Origin: Schistosoma haematobium | Taxonomy: Eukaryota > Platyhelminthes > Trematoda > Strigeidida > Schistosomatidae | NCBI RefSeq assembly: GCF_000699445.3 | Contig: NC_067201.1 | Location: 13,571,501-13,635,500 of the forward strand | Direction of reading: 5' to 3' | Length of the DNA: 64,000 nt | Shown here: piece after piece, positions 8,620 through 21,232 of the stretch | Layout of the letters: every line of letters begins with the position of its first letter | Numbering within the stretch: the first letter of the stretch is position 1 | Notes under the pieces: model-generated | Databases searched by the model: none | What the model was told of the DNA's origin: nothing | Seen by the model: only the letters and a program-made list of their open reading frames with translations | Translations under genes and position numbers: made by a program

Positions 8620-10890
8620 ATGTGGAATTTCTGTTTTAACATGTTATGCTTTCTAGAAATCTGACTGTCTAGTGTTTGTAGAACATGTAGTTTTACTTCA
8701 GGCATATGCAGTCTGACGCAACCACGATGAGAGCGTTCATATGCTTAATGTGATTGACGATGGTGGTTTCTGTAGGAATACTCACATTTAATGGCAATAT
8801 TATATGAGTAGTAATGAAACCTGATAAATATTATTGAGAATAATAAAGATTGTTATTCGGAACTTGATTACAACAATTAATTTAGATGAGAAGCTCGCGT
8901 ACACTTTGTTTATTTCATTGCAGTAGTTTTCATATTGATAATTGTGTAATGTAACTTAACTCATTTGCCAAGTACAGGTTTATGTACGCCTAATGATAAT
9001 AATCAACTCCCCAAACTGAGGTGTATGAAGTGTGTTTCGGAGTTGAGATCGACTAGTTGAAAGTCAAGCAATTATCTCTCTATTATACGTCCAGGCTGTA
9101 GCCAACAAGCGAAAGCGATTGATTTATGGCATAGAAACGTAGAACGAATGTCATTTGTGAAATGTTAGCTTATATATGCGGTATTCCATGTACCCACGGT
9201 CTTATCACAGAGATCAAACAACCCAATTAGTTGAGATCTACTAAACATAATGGAAATTACCCAAAAACTTATTGCCGTTTTCCTTTATATACGCAAGCCT
9301 TTTAAGAGCAACGGGACAAGAAGAGTATTACATTACATTTTAAGTTATAAATTGTTCACTATATTGATATTACTACCATCACTATACTCAATATCTCCTC
9401 TTTCGAATTTCTAGAATATTGTCATATTTATTTTTATCCACCACTTACGTTTATGTTTTTCAAGTTAAGTGGAGGAAAGAATTCAAACTCTCCGTGATAA
9501 CTTACATCAATATTACCTCAAAAATCCGAACATGTACAAAAAAACCCCAACACAATTTAGTAAACGATAGCGTTGATTTGTTTATTTTACAAATAGAATT
9601 TCGATACATAACTAATATATTAATATATATCAGTTAATGGATGATGAGAACCAAAGTACTGTTCATATTCCTAGTGACGTTATAGTAAAAATGGTTAGAT
9701 ATTTTGGGCGGCATGGTTCGAAATCAAACACGATAGCACAGATGCATTCTTGTTTTTCAATATCCCTTTATACACAGGTCTTTATTGTCATTACGTACCA
9801 TATACTCAGTCATTCTTATCATAACTGAGACTGACTGTTATATTGAAAAGGAAATGTTGCTACACATCAGCTTCATATGATACTGTTTCACGTAACCAAT
9901 GAAATGAATAAGACTGTCTAAATGTTAGTTGGTGTTTGAAGGCAAACGGCAGGAAGTAGCTCTATTTTATACATGTTTCGTGCTAGTTGACACACCTCAA
10001 CAAGTTGTATCTTTAGGATAACCTATTCAGCTGATATGCGAATGATTACAACATAGTTTGACTTATAGTAATGAAGATGGGTAAAGAATATCTAGCTCAT
10101 CGGTTGAATAAGTAGAGATTATTGAATTAAAGACGGAACAAACAAAAAATTTCTTACCACATACATTTGTTACGACATAGAAAACTAGATTGCATTACGT
10201 GTATGTGAAGGCTAGTAATAACCATTCGGAAACGGAAAAAGGACTCGAGCTTGCGGCCTATTCGTTCAAAGTTGAACGTCTTCCCCATTAAAACGTCACC
10301 GCTACATATGTTAATTTTAAACCAATTTTCAAACAAATAACGCTATTAATATGTTAAGGGAGTGTGGGGGAGGGTGTGGTTTCGTAGAAAAATAAGTTAT
10401 TCTGTTTCATTATTTTATTGGAAACTGTCAATAGATCAGTTGTAAAAGTGAAAATACACATAGACACCGGTACAATATTCAGTCGGTTATATGCAACGTA
10501 GAATCTGACACATGTTCAGGTCGTCATACATACCATATTAGTAGAGCGAGATAAAATTATTCTAAGACAAATCCCATATTAATAGAAGATATTAGGTATA
10601 TACAAAGAAAAAAAGGTTTAAGATTTCGAGACTCAGGTTCTAGAGGAAGGCAAGGAGTGAATACGTCTGTCCCGGTACAACTAGGTACAAACACATAGAG
10701 GTAATCTGTATTTTAAAAAATAGACGAGAGAAGTGGAACTCAATCAACAAAAATAACACAAATAAGTGAACAAGGACAATATATAACAAGATATGCAAGT
10801 CAGTTGAGACCTTTTAAAATAAACATACACATGAAAAGGGCAATTATGTTCCCTACAATACATACACACATGCATACATACAATAATATA
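8620..10890. other. no gene recognised
   Basis: Non-coding AT-rich sequence between an old RTE fragment and the 3' end of the SETD4-like gene. Short open frames (9419-9637, 9637-9828, 10154-10336) lack recognisable domains. The segment next to 10890 may hold the 3' UTR of the SETD4-like gene. Confidence 0.5.
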
Positions 10891-10896
10891 GCAATA

Positions 10897-13800
10897 TTAA
10901 CTACCCATTAAACTTTTAATAAAACATTCACGTTGATCAAAATAATATAAAAAATCTTTACAAAATTTATTTACTAAACAAATAGATGTCGCTAAAGTAG
11001 ATGACATCAATGTTGACGAATAGTGCTGACAGGCGGGATTATTCATTAAATGAACAATTTTTTCCCGATCATGTTTCAGCTGTTCTAAAAGGATCGTATA
11101 AATTCGATTTGATAATGTTTGAATAGTTGAGTAAATAGTGTCTTCTGAAATATTATACAAATTATCAAGAGATTGATAACACTGTTGTTGATTATCATTG
11201 TTATGTATATTACTCATAAATGTATACATTAAAAATAATATTAAATTTAGGTGATAGGATGGACCAAAATTATTATTACTATCAAGTGATAAATAAACTG
11301 AACTCCATGTAATATCATCATCATCATCATTGCCATTACCGTCATCGTTATCAGTGGAATTATGTGGTAGCGATAGATCTAACTTTTCAAGAATTCGATG
11401 AAAATAAAGACGTAATGAATAGTAGACTTGTGGTAATATCTTGAATTTATTCTCGATAGTTTGATTATCAGTAAACAATTCGATTGGATTAGATATACTA
11501 ACAGAATTACTACTACTATTACTAATACTACTAGTCAATGTCATGAATGAATCGACTAAATTATGAAATAAATCCATGATGAAACAGTAACTTAAGTAAA
11601 TCACTTCATTGGTGCTTTTCTCATCGAATGGAAGAATGAAACCATATTCTGTGAATAGAGTTAAATTATCATGTGCTCCGTAATTGATTAAAACCTGGAA
11701 GTTAGGAGAAATTAGAAACAAAAATAATCAACAGGATATGAAACAAATAAAACAAAACAATGAAACCGGGTTTTGAATAGTAACTAATTTGGTTTTGGTT
11801 AATTTACGTTATTAGTATGGGAATTTATTGAGAATTATTAAATTTCCATAACGACTGCTTATATATAGGCTTCAAACACGATGAGCAGCGAAGGCAGCTT
11901 AGGCGTAGGGTGGTAAAAAGCCTACTCAATGATCATGAACAGTGGTGGACAACGAGAATCAAAGATATGGGAAAGGCGGTGACCATAAGTAATAGTTGGA
12001 AACTATTTAGACTTATCAAGGAAACATAAGTTAAAAATTTGACTGTTAGAGAGAATATCCTACTGAATTGTTGGAGAAGGAGTTGGTAAGTTATTGAAGG
12101 CATAGTGTGTACTTTTATTTTGAATTTTCTGTGTAGTTCCATCCGGTTTCTGAATTGCGGACCAGAGTTTAATGAATAACAGAGGCTGTTTGGAAATTTA
12201 TTGGCCGCATGATCTACGTGAATACTCCGTATTATTGATAGGGCTGTTTATCTGAGTCGAGATGAAGAAATGTACAAGTGATTATAAATGGTGTTAGTAC
12301 ACGGCAATATATTGAACTGATCATGTTTCCTACTTTTTGCTTGTGGGCTATCAATAAAAACTATAACAGAATACAGTAATTTACTGTATACAAATTATTC
12401 AGTTGTTACAAGTATTATCGTGAACTGTACAACTGATTGGTCAGTGAATTTATTTATTTGAACACATAAATATTGGTAAAAAGGGGCATTGAATACATAT
12501 ACGCCACACAACTCACTTGATTTGTGTGTGGGTTATGATACTGTCCGGGTGCTCAAACAGAAGCAGGTGGTTTTCTTAAGGGGCCATATCCGGAGCCTTC
12601 TACCTCAAAGTCTGATCCACAAGGCAGTGGAGCAACGTCAGGAGATGCAGTCCCATGGTAGCCGGTGACCAACGATTGGTTCATACGCCATTTGTTCCCC
12701 CAGGGTATTGGAGCCCATGTGCACCATTGGTTTGGAATCAGGGCTTTGCAACCCTCCTAGATGGACTCTCCGTATCCACCGACCCGGTTAAAGCGCCGGA
12801 CACTCGGTTTTCGTCCTCTCAATTTCGTAAACAACACCGCAACTAGAAGGCAGTGAATAGTGACGAATGTCTAGCTCTTTAGTCCAGCCTACATAATTTA
12901 GTGATGACGTCCCAGACTATGTAGTTGGGTGATGTGAGAAAGTTACGTGGAGTATCAGTTCCCTCAAGACCGTACAGTTAAGCATCTTGCTGACGAGTGG
13001 CAGCAAACTAGCATGAAGTCCAGGTTATGCAGGGTTTCCTACCGCGTACTTACACACATTCAGAGTCTAATTTGCCAATAGTTGTGATTGACTGATTACA
13101 GTAAATTATATCGCATCATATTTATTGTTTAGTAGTATACAATATTACAGCTAAAAGGTAAATTATAACATTCTTCGCATTATAAAGAGAAAACACAAAA
13201 GACTACCTGTTCACCTGCAGATACTGAACGTTCCAAATATAATTCCAATGATAATTCTGTTTTAGACAGTGATAGAGCGGTTGGTACATTCTGACCATGA
13301 TTTAAAAAATCAAAAAATGGTATCAAAGCAACTGTGTGGCTATTCTCCGCATTCATAAAAATTGAAACAACTTCAAAATCGTTACAAAAGCTCAAATCTT
13401 TTAAATCAAAACTGATTAGTAGATTATAAAGATGTTGAACCTCTGATAAAGATTCTTTAAAAGGACATGAAACACAACGTGAATTCACGGTACACCAAGC
13501 CCATAGAAATTCTTTTGGCGGAATGCTATAACCTTTATAGTGCAAACCTTTTGTACAATCATTGTTATTAGTAAAAATTGGTCTTATGCAATACCACGAT
13601 CTTAACAGTCGTGTTAGCAAACGTTGTAATTTAATATTTACATCATTTGAATGAAAATAGTGCGAAGGGTTAACTGCCAATATTCTCTCAAATAAACAGT
13701 CAGTATCGAATAAGATACAAGATAATGGATCCAAATAAACTTCTGGCAGAACAGATAGATAAGGTGCCCAAATCTTTCTTAAGATGCATTTGGTCGAAGT

Positions 13801-14139
13801 TGAGTATTTACAATGGTAAATAAAAGCTATAAGAGTATCGATAGAGTTTAAATTAGCTTGATAACGTTTGGAATGTTCAAAACATGGACAATGATTAAGT
13901 AGATAAGCACATCGTAACGGTGTAAGAATCAAGCGTAAATCATTTAATGGTACAGAATAACAGCATTGTTTTGCTTTTATTTCACAACAAGCAATTAGAC
14001 CACGTTGGCCAAATTTTAAGTTGTTTGAAATTTTCAATAAACTTCTTCCAGGATATGCAGTGTGCAGGCTGGATGATCTAGTTAGCCAGTCATCAAATTC
14101 TTTCAGAGAACGATCTTCATTTAACTTGTGATTAACCAT
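10897..14139 (-). CDS. SETD4: SETD4-like SET-domain lysine methyltransferase
   Basis: Two exons: 14139-13207 and 11694-10897, giving 576 residues. The junction is phase 0 (GAACAG|GTAGTC donor, CTTCCAG|GTT acceptor) and restores the SET signature AGEQ-VLINYGAHDN. Exon 1 shows the N-terminal SET half (GQRGLIA at 44-50, WAWCTVNSR at 213-221) and FFDFLNHG, whose Asn280-His281 contacts S-adenosylmethionine. The catalytic Tyr316 lies just after the junction, followed by the Rubisco-LSMT-type helical substrate-binding domain. SETD4 proteins methylate lysines on histones and other proteins. This one is longer than the usual about 440 residues because of Asn/Asp/Ser-rich insertions in exon 2 (e.g. DNDDGNGNDDDDD). 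The start ATG at 14139 is the first in frame. The 1.5-kb intron contains two repeat fragments. Confidence 0.85.
11880..12030 (+). mobile_element. fragment of RTE-type RT N-terminal region in the SETD4 intron
   Basis: The plus frame reads RRRVVKSLLNDHEQWW ... ISNSWKLFRLIKET and then stops. It matches the linker before the RT of the element at 57213-61159 (REQWW ... IGNSRQLFRLVKET). It is an internal fragment, antisense to the host gene, with no TSD seen. Confidence 0.75.
12540..12850 (+). repeat. interspersed repeat of unknown family, copy 2
   Basis: Matches copy 1 (4645-4965, opposite strand) over at least about 190 nt (12652-12840) and carries extra upstream sequence (TGTCCGGGTGCTC ... GGAGATGCAGTC). 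It lies in the SETD4 intron, antisense to the gene. G+C content is higher than in the surroundings. The open frame AGDQRLVH ... FRKQHRN is shared with copy 1; its product is unknown. Confidence 0.65.
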
Positions 14140-14149
14140 GGACTAAAAT

Positions 14150-15165
14150 TGATTAACATAATGACAGTATTAGTGATAAGGTGAGTACCAACCAAAATCA
14201 AACGGAATCGATTTATAACCTTTGGACTTTTATATCATTTGACATATTCACAACGTAAATAGTCATTATCCATTTGTTATTTTAGACAGTAAGCATTTGT
14301 GAGATCAGTTAAGCTAATGGATTTATTTGGGGGGGGGAATACGATTGGTTTCAAAAAAATTAGTCATTAATGTTTCTTTACAAACTTTTATCGTACCGAT
14401 GTGAAATATATTTTAAGTGGACTGACACAACTGTCCGAAACTTGCTTGATTAAAAATTGCACAGAAGTTTAAACAGTCTGTTGAATTGATAATTTCGAAT
14501 TAATTGAGCATTGGGTAGATTGTTATAAATAAATAATATATTTGTAATATTCAAATGAGTAGAAAAGTTAGGTTTTCTGATGTTTCGTGACTCAGCGTAA
14601 GCCAAATGAAAATTAATTTAATCTTTTTACTCATTGGGATATTACAAATATATTACTTATTTATAGTCTGTTGAATTACTTAATGGGTTTATTTTTTAAC
14701 AAATTCAATTAGTTGATAAATAGAACCCACTGAGTTGCGATTTTTCCAATAGACAGGTATACTCAACGCAGGATATATATATATTGCATACTATTGAACA
14801 CTTGATCTGACTCATGAAAGTTGGTAAATCATCTGAAATATTTTTGGCTTTTTGTATTCTAGTCACTTTCATGTTGCATACATTCGACTATTTAGCTGAT
14901 TGCTTGAAAACACCCTATACTCCACTGACTGCATACGTATACTTTTACCTGTCTCTTTCGAATAATCTGTTATTGCGCCCATATTGCCGCTTCTTTCTAG
15001 TTTCATTGGTTGCCTGACATGTATGTCCCTATAGACTTCTATAAGTGACTCTTGATTTTACACCATCTGGTTCAAAGTGATATGAGTTCGGGTCGTTAAA
15101 CGTTGCATTTTCTAGATTTAGATCAGAATCTAAAGGCTTAGCTGCTCAATATGCATGTATCGGTC
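14150..15165. other. upstream of SETD4-like gene; inverted repeat only
   Basis: Presumed 5' flank of the SETD4-like gene. Apart from the inverted repeat at 14527-14662 no feature is supported. The open frame at 14814-15017 is hydrophobic but otherwise unremarkable. Confidence 0.45.
14527..14662. repeat. imperfect inverted repeat (44-nt arms)
   Basis: Left arm 14527-14570 and right arm 14619-14662 are reverse complements with about 6 mismatches in 44 and a spacer of about 48 nt. Both contain ATATATTTGTAATAT and ACTCATT-type blocks. It could be a small MITE or a simple fold-back; no TSD was found. Confidence 0.7.
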
Positions 15166-15169
15166 AAAC

Positions 15170-15275
15170 TGGACTAAGGTGTTTGGATTTTAGATACTAA
15201 ATCCTAGGTTAGGACCCGCCCCACATATTTCAGTCTGATGAAACACAGTATTACTAGCTCTCATACGTAAATTAT
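15170..15275 (+). repeat. old tRNA-like SINE, second family (copy T2)
   Basis: CACATATTTCAGTCTGATG ... CAGTATTACTAGCTCTCATACGT parallels the body of T1 (7215-7345). The upstream TGGACTAAGGTG resembles an A box. It is strongly decayed and supported only by the similarity to T1. Confidence 0.35.
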
Positions 15276-15289
15276 GAGTCGAAGCAAAG

Positions 15290-17950
15290 TAAGTAGAGCT
15301 GTGCCTGGTAGAGCCAATAATAATAATAATTTGGCTAAAGTTATTAAACTCTTCACATAAGTACAGAGAAAGAAGACAGTAACAAAATACTAATAAGGGT
15401 AGCCGTAACGCTATTTCCAGTAGTCAATAGTAAGAATTAGTAGAATCGAGAAATGAATGGAACTGGATTGCGAAAGTTATGGAGGGTATGGCAACGCCAA
15501 CGATCTTAAGCTATTTTACCACGATCATCAACGTGAGCCTCACAAAGAAACTATGGCCCCTACGATACCCCCCCCTTAGATTACTAACCAGTAACTTTAA
15601 TTACTGATGCCAAGTTTTAATTTGATCACATAGCTTTTTTCCGACATATTCTTATGCTACCCAGTTTAATTTGTCAGGGTAAATGGTAGACATGTAATAA
15701 ACCTTAGCCAACTGAGTCTATAAAAGTTCACGACCCAGTCCACCAAATCACTACTTTAACCAGCAATCTTTACTTCACATTTTCATCTCTCGTATACCAA
15801 TGTGCGTACATTTGGGAAATATCTATGGCTAAACGCTAGGAACTTATGTATATTTTCCAATGTTAGAGTACACTTTTCATAGCTACAAAATAATACGGAA
15901 CAGACTTCTCTGAAATAAATTCACTTTCTAAGAGGTATATACGTATATCCCCTGTACTGTGAGTATTGTCAGTGGGTAAAAATCGATTCAGCTTTTGTAT
16001 CCGTTCCGACACCATTAACTGTCAACCTAACCTAAAACGATAACTCTTTGGGTAAGTGAATTAGTTTATATAGTTATTTCATTTATATGTTGCAATAGGC
16101 ATCAATACAATCCAAATCTGAAACGACTGTTTGCGCTTAGGTTTAAAGGAACGAGTACTAATCAGTACTGTTACTTAGTTTGTCTGGAAGACTGTATTTT
16201 TCAACAGTTACTCAGCAAAATTATATTGTTTGTACACTACAAGTCAGTAAGAATTCCTCTAGTCAGATCAAGTCCTGAATTCAAAAAAGCTAGTCTTAAA
16301 GGCATATTGCAGAGGTATATAAGACTAGGATAGGCAGTATTGAAGTAAATTACTGAATGTAGTCAATTCAGTTATTTTTGAACTGAACCCCAATCACAAG
16401 TATTTGAGTAAATAGCATGTGCTGGGATGATTTACCTCATGACGACGGTTTCCTTAGGTCTGTTCTTGTTCAGCTTAAGTTAATTGATAGATGTCTTTTG
16501 AAAAAACTTCGCTAGGCATTAAATAGAGAAGCATAAACACTAGTTATGCTATATTCATTGCCGATCGTTAGGAAATTGAAATCCAAATCTGATCTACTGA
16601 AGAGTTAGAAAATCATTAGTTATGAAGTGGATTAATTACAAGCGCTGTGGTTTAATTCTTACTACTCATTAAAATAGCGCTAGTCAAGTACTTCTATATT
16701 CCTAATAATCTGACAATGCACATGCGAAGCCTGAATATCTTTTCAATAAACATCTCCACTAAGTGAATGCTAACTAAAGGTTTACATTCTGGATATTGGA
16801 TAAAAGATGTAAATACGGTATAATTCTAGTTAGGAATTTCGAAACTTGTGGATTCTACTGAGTATTATCTATTATATTGTAAATGAGTACTTTTTAACAA
16901 AACAGATTTATGCTGTTCTTTCGAATCAACAAATTTCATATGTTGGTACATACATATTCAGACTTACACAGCATTCTTCATGTTCTCTTTTAGTTGGTTG
17001 GTTAAAATAGTTGGGGTTAAGTCAATGAATGAATTGAAATATCGTTTAAGATTGAAACTGAATAACATTTCAATAAACCTAACATTATCACTTACTAGTG
17101 CAAGTTTCAACTGTCATAACATGAAGCATATGGTAGAACTATGTTTCGCAATAATAGTTAAACATCGACCAGTACTGAACAAGCTGTTTTTTTCAGATAC
17201 AGCACTTGACGTTAAAAATAATGAGATATTTAGAAGTTTGAATTAGCAAATTTGGGTAAGTAATTTGTGAGTTCACTTAATTAAAAGGTCATATAACAGT
17301 AAGTTTTAAAATAAAAATAAATCCTAAATTAAATTTTGAAACTACAGATTTATAACTCATCTGAATTTATTTCTAGTTAAACATATTAGTGAGATATCAA
17401 TAAGTATCTTGACAGTTTGCTGAGAACTACACGAATTGATGCTGCATCAGAATACATTCTAACGGCAGCCTCGTAACTCTTTCCGTCGTAATAACTTCTA
17501 AAGACCATATGAACTTATACGTATTTCATAAAAGTAATGTCTTCGAGATATGTTTAAATATCTTAATCCCTACTCACATAAAAAATTTCTTATTTCTCCA
17601 TTTGAAAAAAAACAAACAGAATAACCAATGCTTGAATTATATCCAGTAAGTTATTTTAAGTGTCGTCCAGAATACTAAAACACAGTAGATGATTGTATTT
17701 TGTTACATAGAAAAAAAGTATAATTATCAACCGAAGGCATTTGAAGTAACTCGGCTGACTAGTAACAACTGTCACGGTATTTTGAAGAACAAGTTCCAAG
17801 TTTAAAAATACATTTCATGAACAAATGTGTTGCACATAAATTAGTTACGATTTTAACAGCTCGCATTACAGTCATTCGATATTTTCAATAAATCTCAGTC
17901 ACATTAATGCGCGTTTAGACATGAATAAAATGTTATTTAAAAGGCATTAA
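15290..17950. other. no gene recognised
   Basis: About 2.6 kb of AT-rich sequence downstream of ALG10. No frame here shows a domain I recognise; 16980-17246 is open but featureless. The part next to 17956 may be the ALG10 3' UTR. Confidence 0.5.
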
Positions 17951-17956
17951 AAAAAG

Positions 17957-19378
17957 CTACCACATAAACCTCTGATACACACCAGGTTCACTTGGCCATT
18001 CAAACGGCTTAAAGATAAAGAGATATGCTGTAATAAACACAATCAATAAACTCCATAAAACTTCACAGAGCAAGTACTTATAATGAGTATGTGAAAAGGA
18101 GAAGACGCGCCATAATACAAATGGGATCAAGAAATATCGCAATTCGAGTAAACCAGAAGCAATTACAACAATGAAAGTGCACACTAAGAAAACTAAGCGT
18201 TCTATAAAAGGACCGAATGGTATGTTTCGATAAGAAAAGAACAAGGTGTTCACAAAGTACGCTGTCGCTACTAGATAAACAACAGACAGACCGTAGTACG
18301 TGAAGACATTTCTATATATTATTTTTCGCCAGATATAAAAGGTATAATGCCTATTGTCAGAAATCAAATAGGGATGAATAAAAAGACAATACTTCAAAGA
18401 TATTAATATAATTAGGACAAAAGTTGGTGTGAGCAGAAGAAATATAGTCAACACCCTCCAACTTCGATTAACAAGCAAGTTTCTAAATGATTTTATGCTA
18501 TTTACTATGTAACCCACAAACTGAATAGGAGTAGAAAGTGCACAAAAAGTAGCAAAGTAGAAAAATTGAGGGATGTTCAAAACTGCAGTATGTGCTTCTC
18601 TATCACCCAAAACAATACCTTTATTAATAATAACAAAAGATATAAACGAAAATAAAACTAAGACAAAAGGTAAACACGGTCGGAAGACACTTTTCAGCAT
18701 AACAAGTGTGACAGAAAGTGGATGTGTGACGAACATGTACAGTAATCTTTTGATCCACATGGTTGAGGAACATCGGTCATGTCCGAACATATTTTGTGAT
18801 AGGCTCCCGGAAGTGTGGATGCACATAAGCAGAGGAACCCATATAATATTAGATTGGCGTGTGAAGACAGCATAGGAGACAAACAGAGCACTTAACCAGT
18901 CGCGATGTAATAAAATAAAGTAAACAGACGCCATGACGAATAATATCGAGCAATGGTCAGTGTAGTAGAAGGCAGAGAAAAAGAGGAATAATGGTTCTGA
19001 TGCGATAGTGATGGCTAGAATATTAGGAGAGTTGCATTTCATGATTTTAGCAATCCTAAGTATAATCACATGATTAATTATACTGAACAGGACACTCGAA
19101 AACCTAAAATGCATTGCAGTAGGTTCAGGTGGAAGTACACCTAATAAACTCAAAACTTTGTGAGCGGACACATAAGCCACATAAAGACCGGGAGGTGTGG
19201 TGATCTTGCTATCCCAGAACTTCCAGTTTCCTTGAATATATTTTAATGTTTGGCGCACATGGAAAACTTCATCCATGTAAGGATCGTGTTGGTATCTAGA
19301 GAATACATAAGTCAGGACACATGATACGGCAGCAGTGAATGTTATAAGCAACCAAGAAACTATGTAGTTGTAACTCAT
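17957..19378 (-). CDS. ALG10: ALG10, dolichyl-P-Glc alpha-1,2-glucosyltransferase
   Basis: ALG10 adds the third, terminal glucose to the lipid-linked oligosaccharide in the ER membrane, the signal that lets oligosaccharyltransferase use it for N-glycosylation. The open frame runs upstream to an ATG at 19435, but the ATG at 19378 (MSYNY) places the acidic motif MDEVFH at residue 35, where it lies in other ALG10 proteins, so I chose it. Family blocks in order: MDEVFHVRQ, KITTPPGLY, FTRQSNIIW, GIVLGDREAH, SDNRHYTFYIW, ELRYFLIPF, and the C-terminal QRFMW. The protein is a chain of hydrophobic membrane segments, 473 residues long, close to the family's usual length. There is a single exon with no visible intron. 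Confidence 0.95.
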   Translation of the reverse strand: MSYNYIVSWLLITFTAAVSCVLTYVFSRYQHDPYMDEVFHVRQTLKYIQGNWKFWDSKITTPPGLYVAYVSAHKVLSLLGVLPPEPTAMHFRFSSVLFSIINHVIILRIAKIMKCNSPNILAITIASEPLFLFFSAFYYTDHCSILFVMASVYFILLHRDWLSALFVSYAVFTRQSNIIWVPLLMCIHTSGSLSQNMFGHDRCSSTMWIKRLLYMFVTHPLSVTLVMLKSVFRPCLPFVLVLFSFISFVIINKGIVLGDREAHTAVLNIPQFFYFATFCALSTPIQFVGYIVNSIKSFRNLLVNRSWRVLTIFLLLTPTFVLIILISLKYCLFIHPYLISDNRHYTFYIWRKIIYRNVFTYYGLSVVYLVATAYFVNTLFFSYRNIPFGPFIERLVFLVCTFIVVIASGLLELRYFLIPFVLWRVFSFSHTHYKYLLCEVLWSLLIVFITAYLFIFKPFEWPSEPGVYQRFMW

Positions 19379-19439
19379 TTTCTGGTACTTGGCTAATATT
19401 TGTGGCCTGCAATTATGAGTTAGGATGACGCGCATATGT

Positions 19440-20065
19440 ATGTACGTATCATCAGTTCACAATTAGTGAACAGAGACAATGGTATGTAGTGAAACCCAAG
19501 ACCGGTGAACACTAGTAAATGACGGTGTTAAACTACGGCAAGTCTGTACCAGGACCTTGACATTAACAACACAAATTCAAAGGATACTTACTTGTTACGT
19601 CCACGGTTAAACAGCGACCTTGGAATTCGATATCTTTATCGTTCATGAATAAGAACAGCAGGCTGACTGACTTCAGTTTCAGTTTCAGTTTGGGAAGGAC
19701 AGGAGGCTTGATGGCCTGTGTTAGTCCTGACAATAGCGGTCTCTCAGTTGATCCATCGCGCGCGCTAATCAAAAGGACAGTGGTATTTTTCCTCGTTGAG
19801 TAAATTCTATTGTTTTGATCGTTATTATGTATCAGGACTACTGTTTTCACTTTAATTGAACTAATTTCAGTTAAAGTATTCGATTACAGGATCGTTTCTG
19901 CTTCCATACTAGTTTATCTTCGGTGTTTCAAAAAGGGCAGTGATTTTGTACATGTTGTGATTATCCTTGCTTTTGTGTAATTATTGCATGAAAAGCATCC
20001 TTGGTCTGAATCAAAGTACATTATTTGAAGTCTGAAATCTTGCTAAAGCTTGTCTTGTAGTACCC
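19440..20065. other. upstream region of ALG10, no gene recognised
   Basis: It would hold the ALG10 promoter and 5' UTR. No convincing promoter elements were seen. The minus frame at 19563-19850 is not supported as a gene. Confidence 0.45.
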
Positions 20066-20074
20066 TTTTGCTCG

Positions 20075-20605
20075 TTGAGTGACACTGTGTTCATACATCG
20101 ATCATATTGTGTTTTACACCTTAATCTGACTAGAACGGTTGGTAGTACTCACAAATGTGGACAACCAAACTGTTTGTTCCCTGTGGAAGAAGGAATGCAG
20201 TATGATGAATGCAAAAAGTGGTTCCATAAGATGTGCACCCGTTTAAGTCCCACTGCATACAAAAGATGTTCGAAGCTTAACTCACATTGGCTCTGCATGT
20301 TTTGCTGTGCAAATAAGTCATTACTAATACAGGAGGCTATGAGCCTATTGGCTCTGGCCTGTAAGAAGAACGATTGCGCATGCGCTGATAACACGAGCAC
20401 TGACAGTGACGAATGTGTCAGTGTAGTACGTGCTGTTACGAGACGTTTTAAACAACCGACTTTGACTGACGGCAAAGTAAAATCTCCGTTAACATTAACG
20501 ACGGGTGTAGTACTACCTGATACTGATACCGGTAACCATGCCCCCCAGTGTAAACTGAAGATCTGGATAAAACAGTCACTGCTCCAAATAGTCACAGTGT
20601 CCTGA
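20075..20605 (+). pseudogene. CR1-like ORF1 with PHD-type zinc finger (remnant)
   Basis: The frame contains CGQPNC ... QYDECKKWFHKMC ... HWLCMFC, the Cys4-His-Cys3 spacing of a PHD finger as found in ORF1 of many CR1 elements, where it is thought to help RNA or protein binding during retrotransposition. The first codon of the open frame is TTG, so the true start is not preserved. The downstream part (20674-20958, KPDELPKSDS ... RSILPDDSK) seems to be the continuation after a frameshift. Confidence 0.65.
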
Positions 20606-21232
20606 GGGATGAAAAATGGACTACAGCACGGAGAAAACGAAACGAAAAGAAAAAGGCCGTATGCAGTGCGCAGATGGTTAGCAAGTCACTGGTGAACTCC
20701 CACTTTGAGTCACTAACTGCACTACCAAAACCTGATGAGCTGCCAAAATCTGATAGTAAGAGAGAAGCCCACCCTGGCGTGAGCGAGAAGAAGAATCTAA
20801 TCTCATCGAATATTATTGTAAGCAAATTGCTCGAGTCAAACGACCCTGATCCAAAAATTAGACACGCGCATGATTTAGAGAAGCTTGGAGAATATATTCG
20901 TAGTATCTTACCAGATGACTCTAAAGGAGTTCGGGTTAAAAAAAACTGGTTAGAATAGACAAGAGGACTGAGGAAAATGTTGAACCCCGAACATGAAGAC
21001 TCCTTAAAGTAATCCTAGGATCGGAGAAGCAACAGGATCTCCTGTTAAGTAGCGCTCGTTGTCACGACAATTCCGATATACGGGTTGGACCTGATATGTC
21101 TCTAGAAGATAGAATAAAAAGTAAGAAAGAATTAGCTGAACTAGAAACCCATCGGCAAAACGGTAAGGAAAATCTCAGGCTAGTGGGTTTTCAGATACTC
21201 AGATCTTTGAAGCGAATGCTACCAAGGCCTGT

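Noticed and set aside
20149..20595. Minus-strand frame opposite the PHD-finger ORF
   Set aside because: Shadow of the plus-strand zinc-finger frame.
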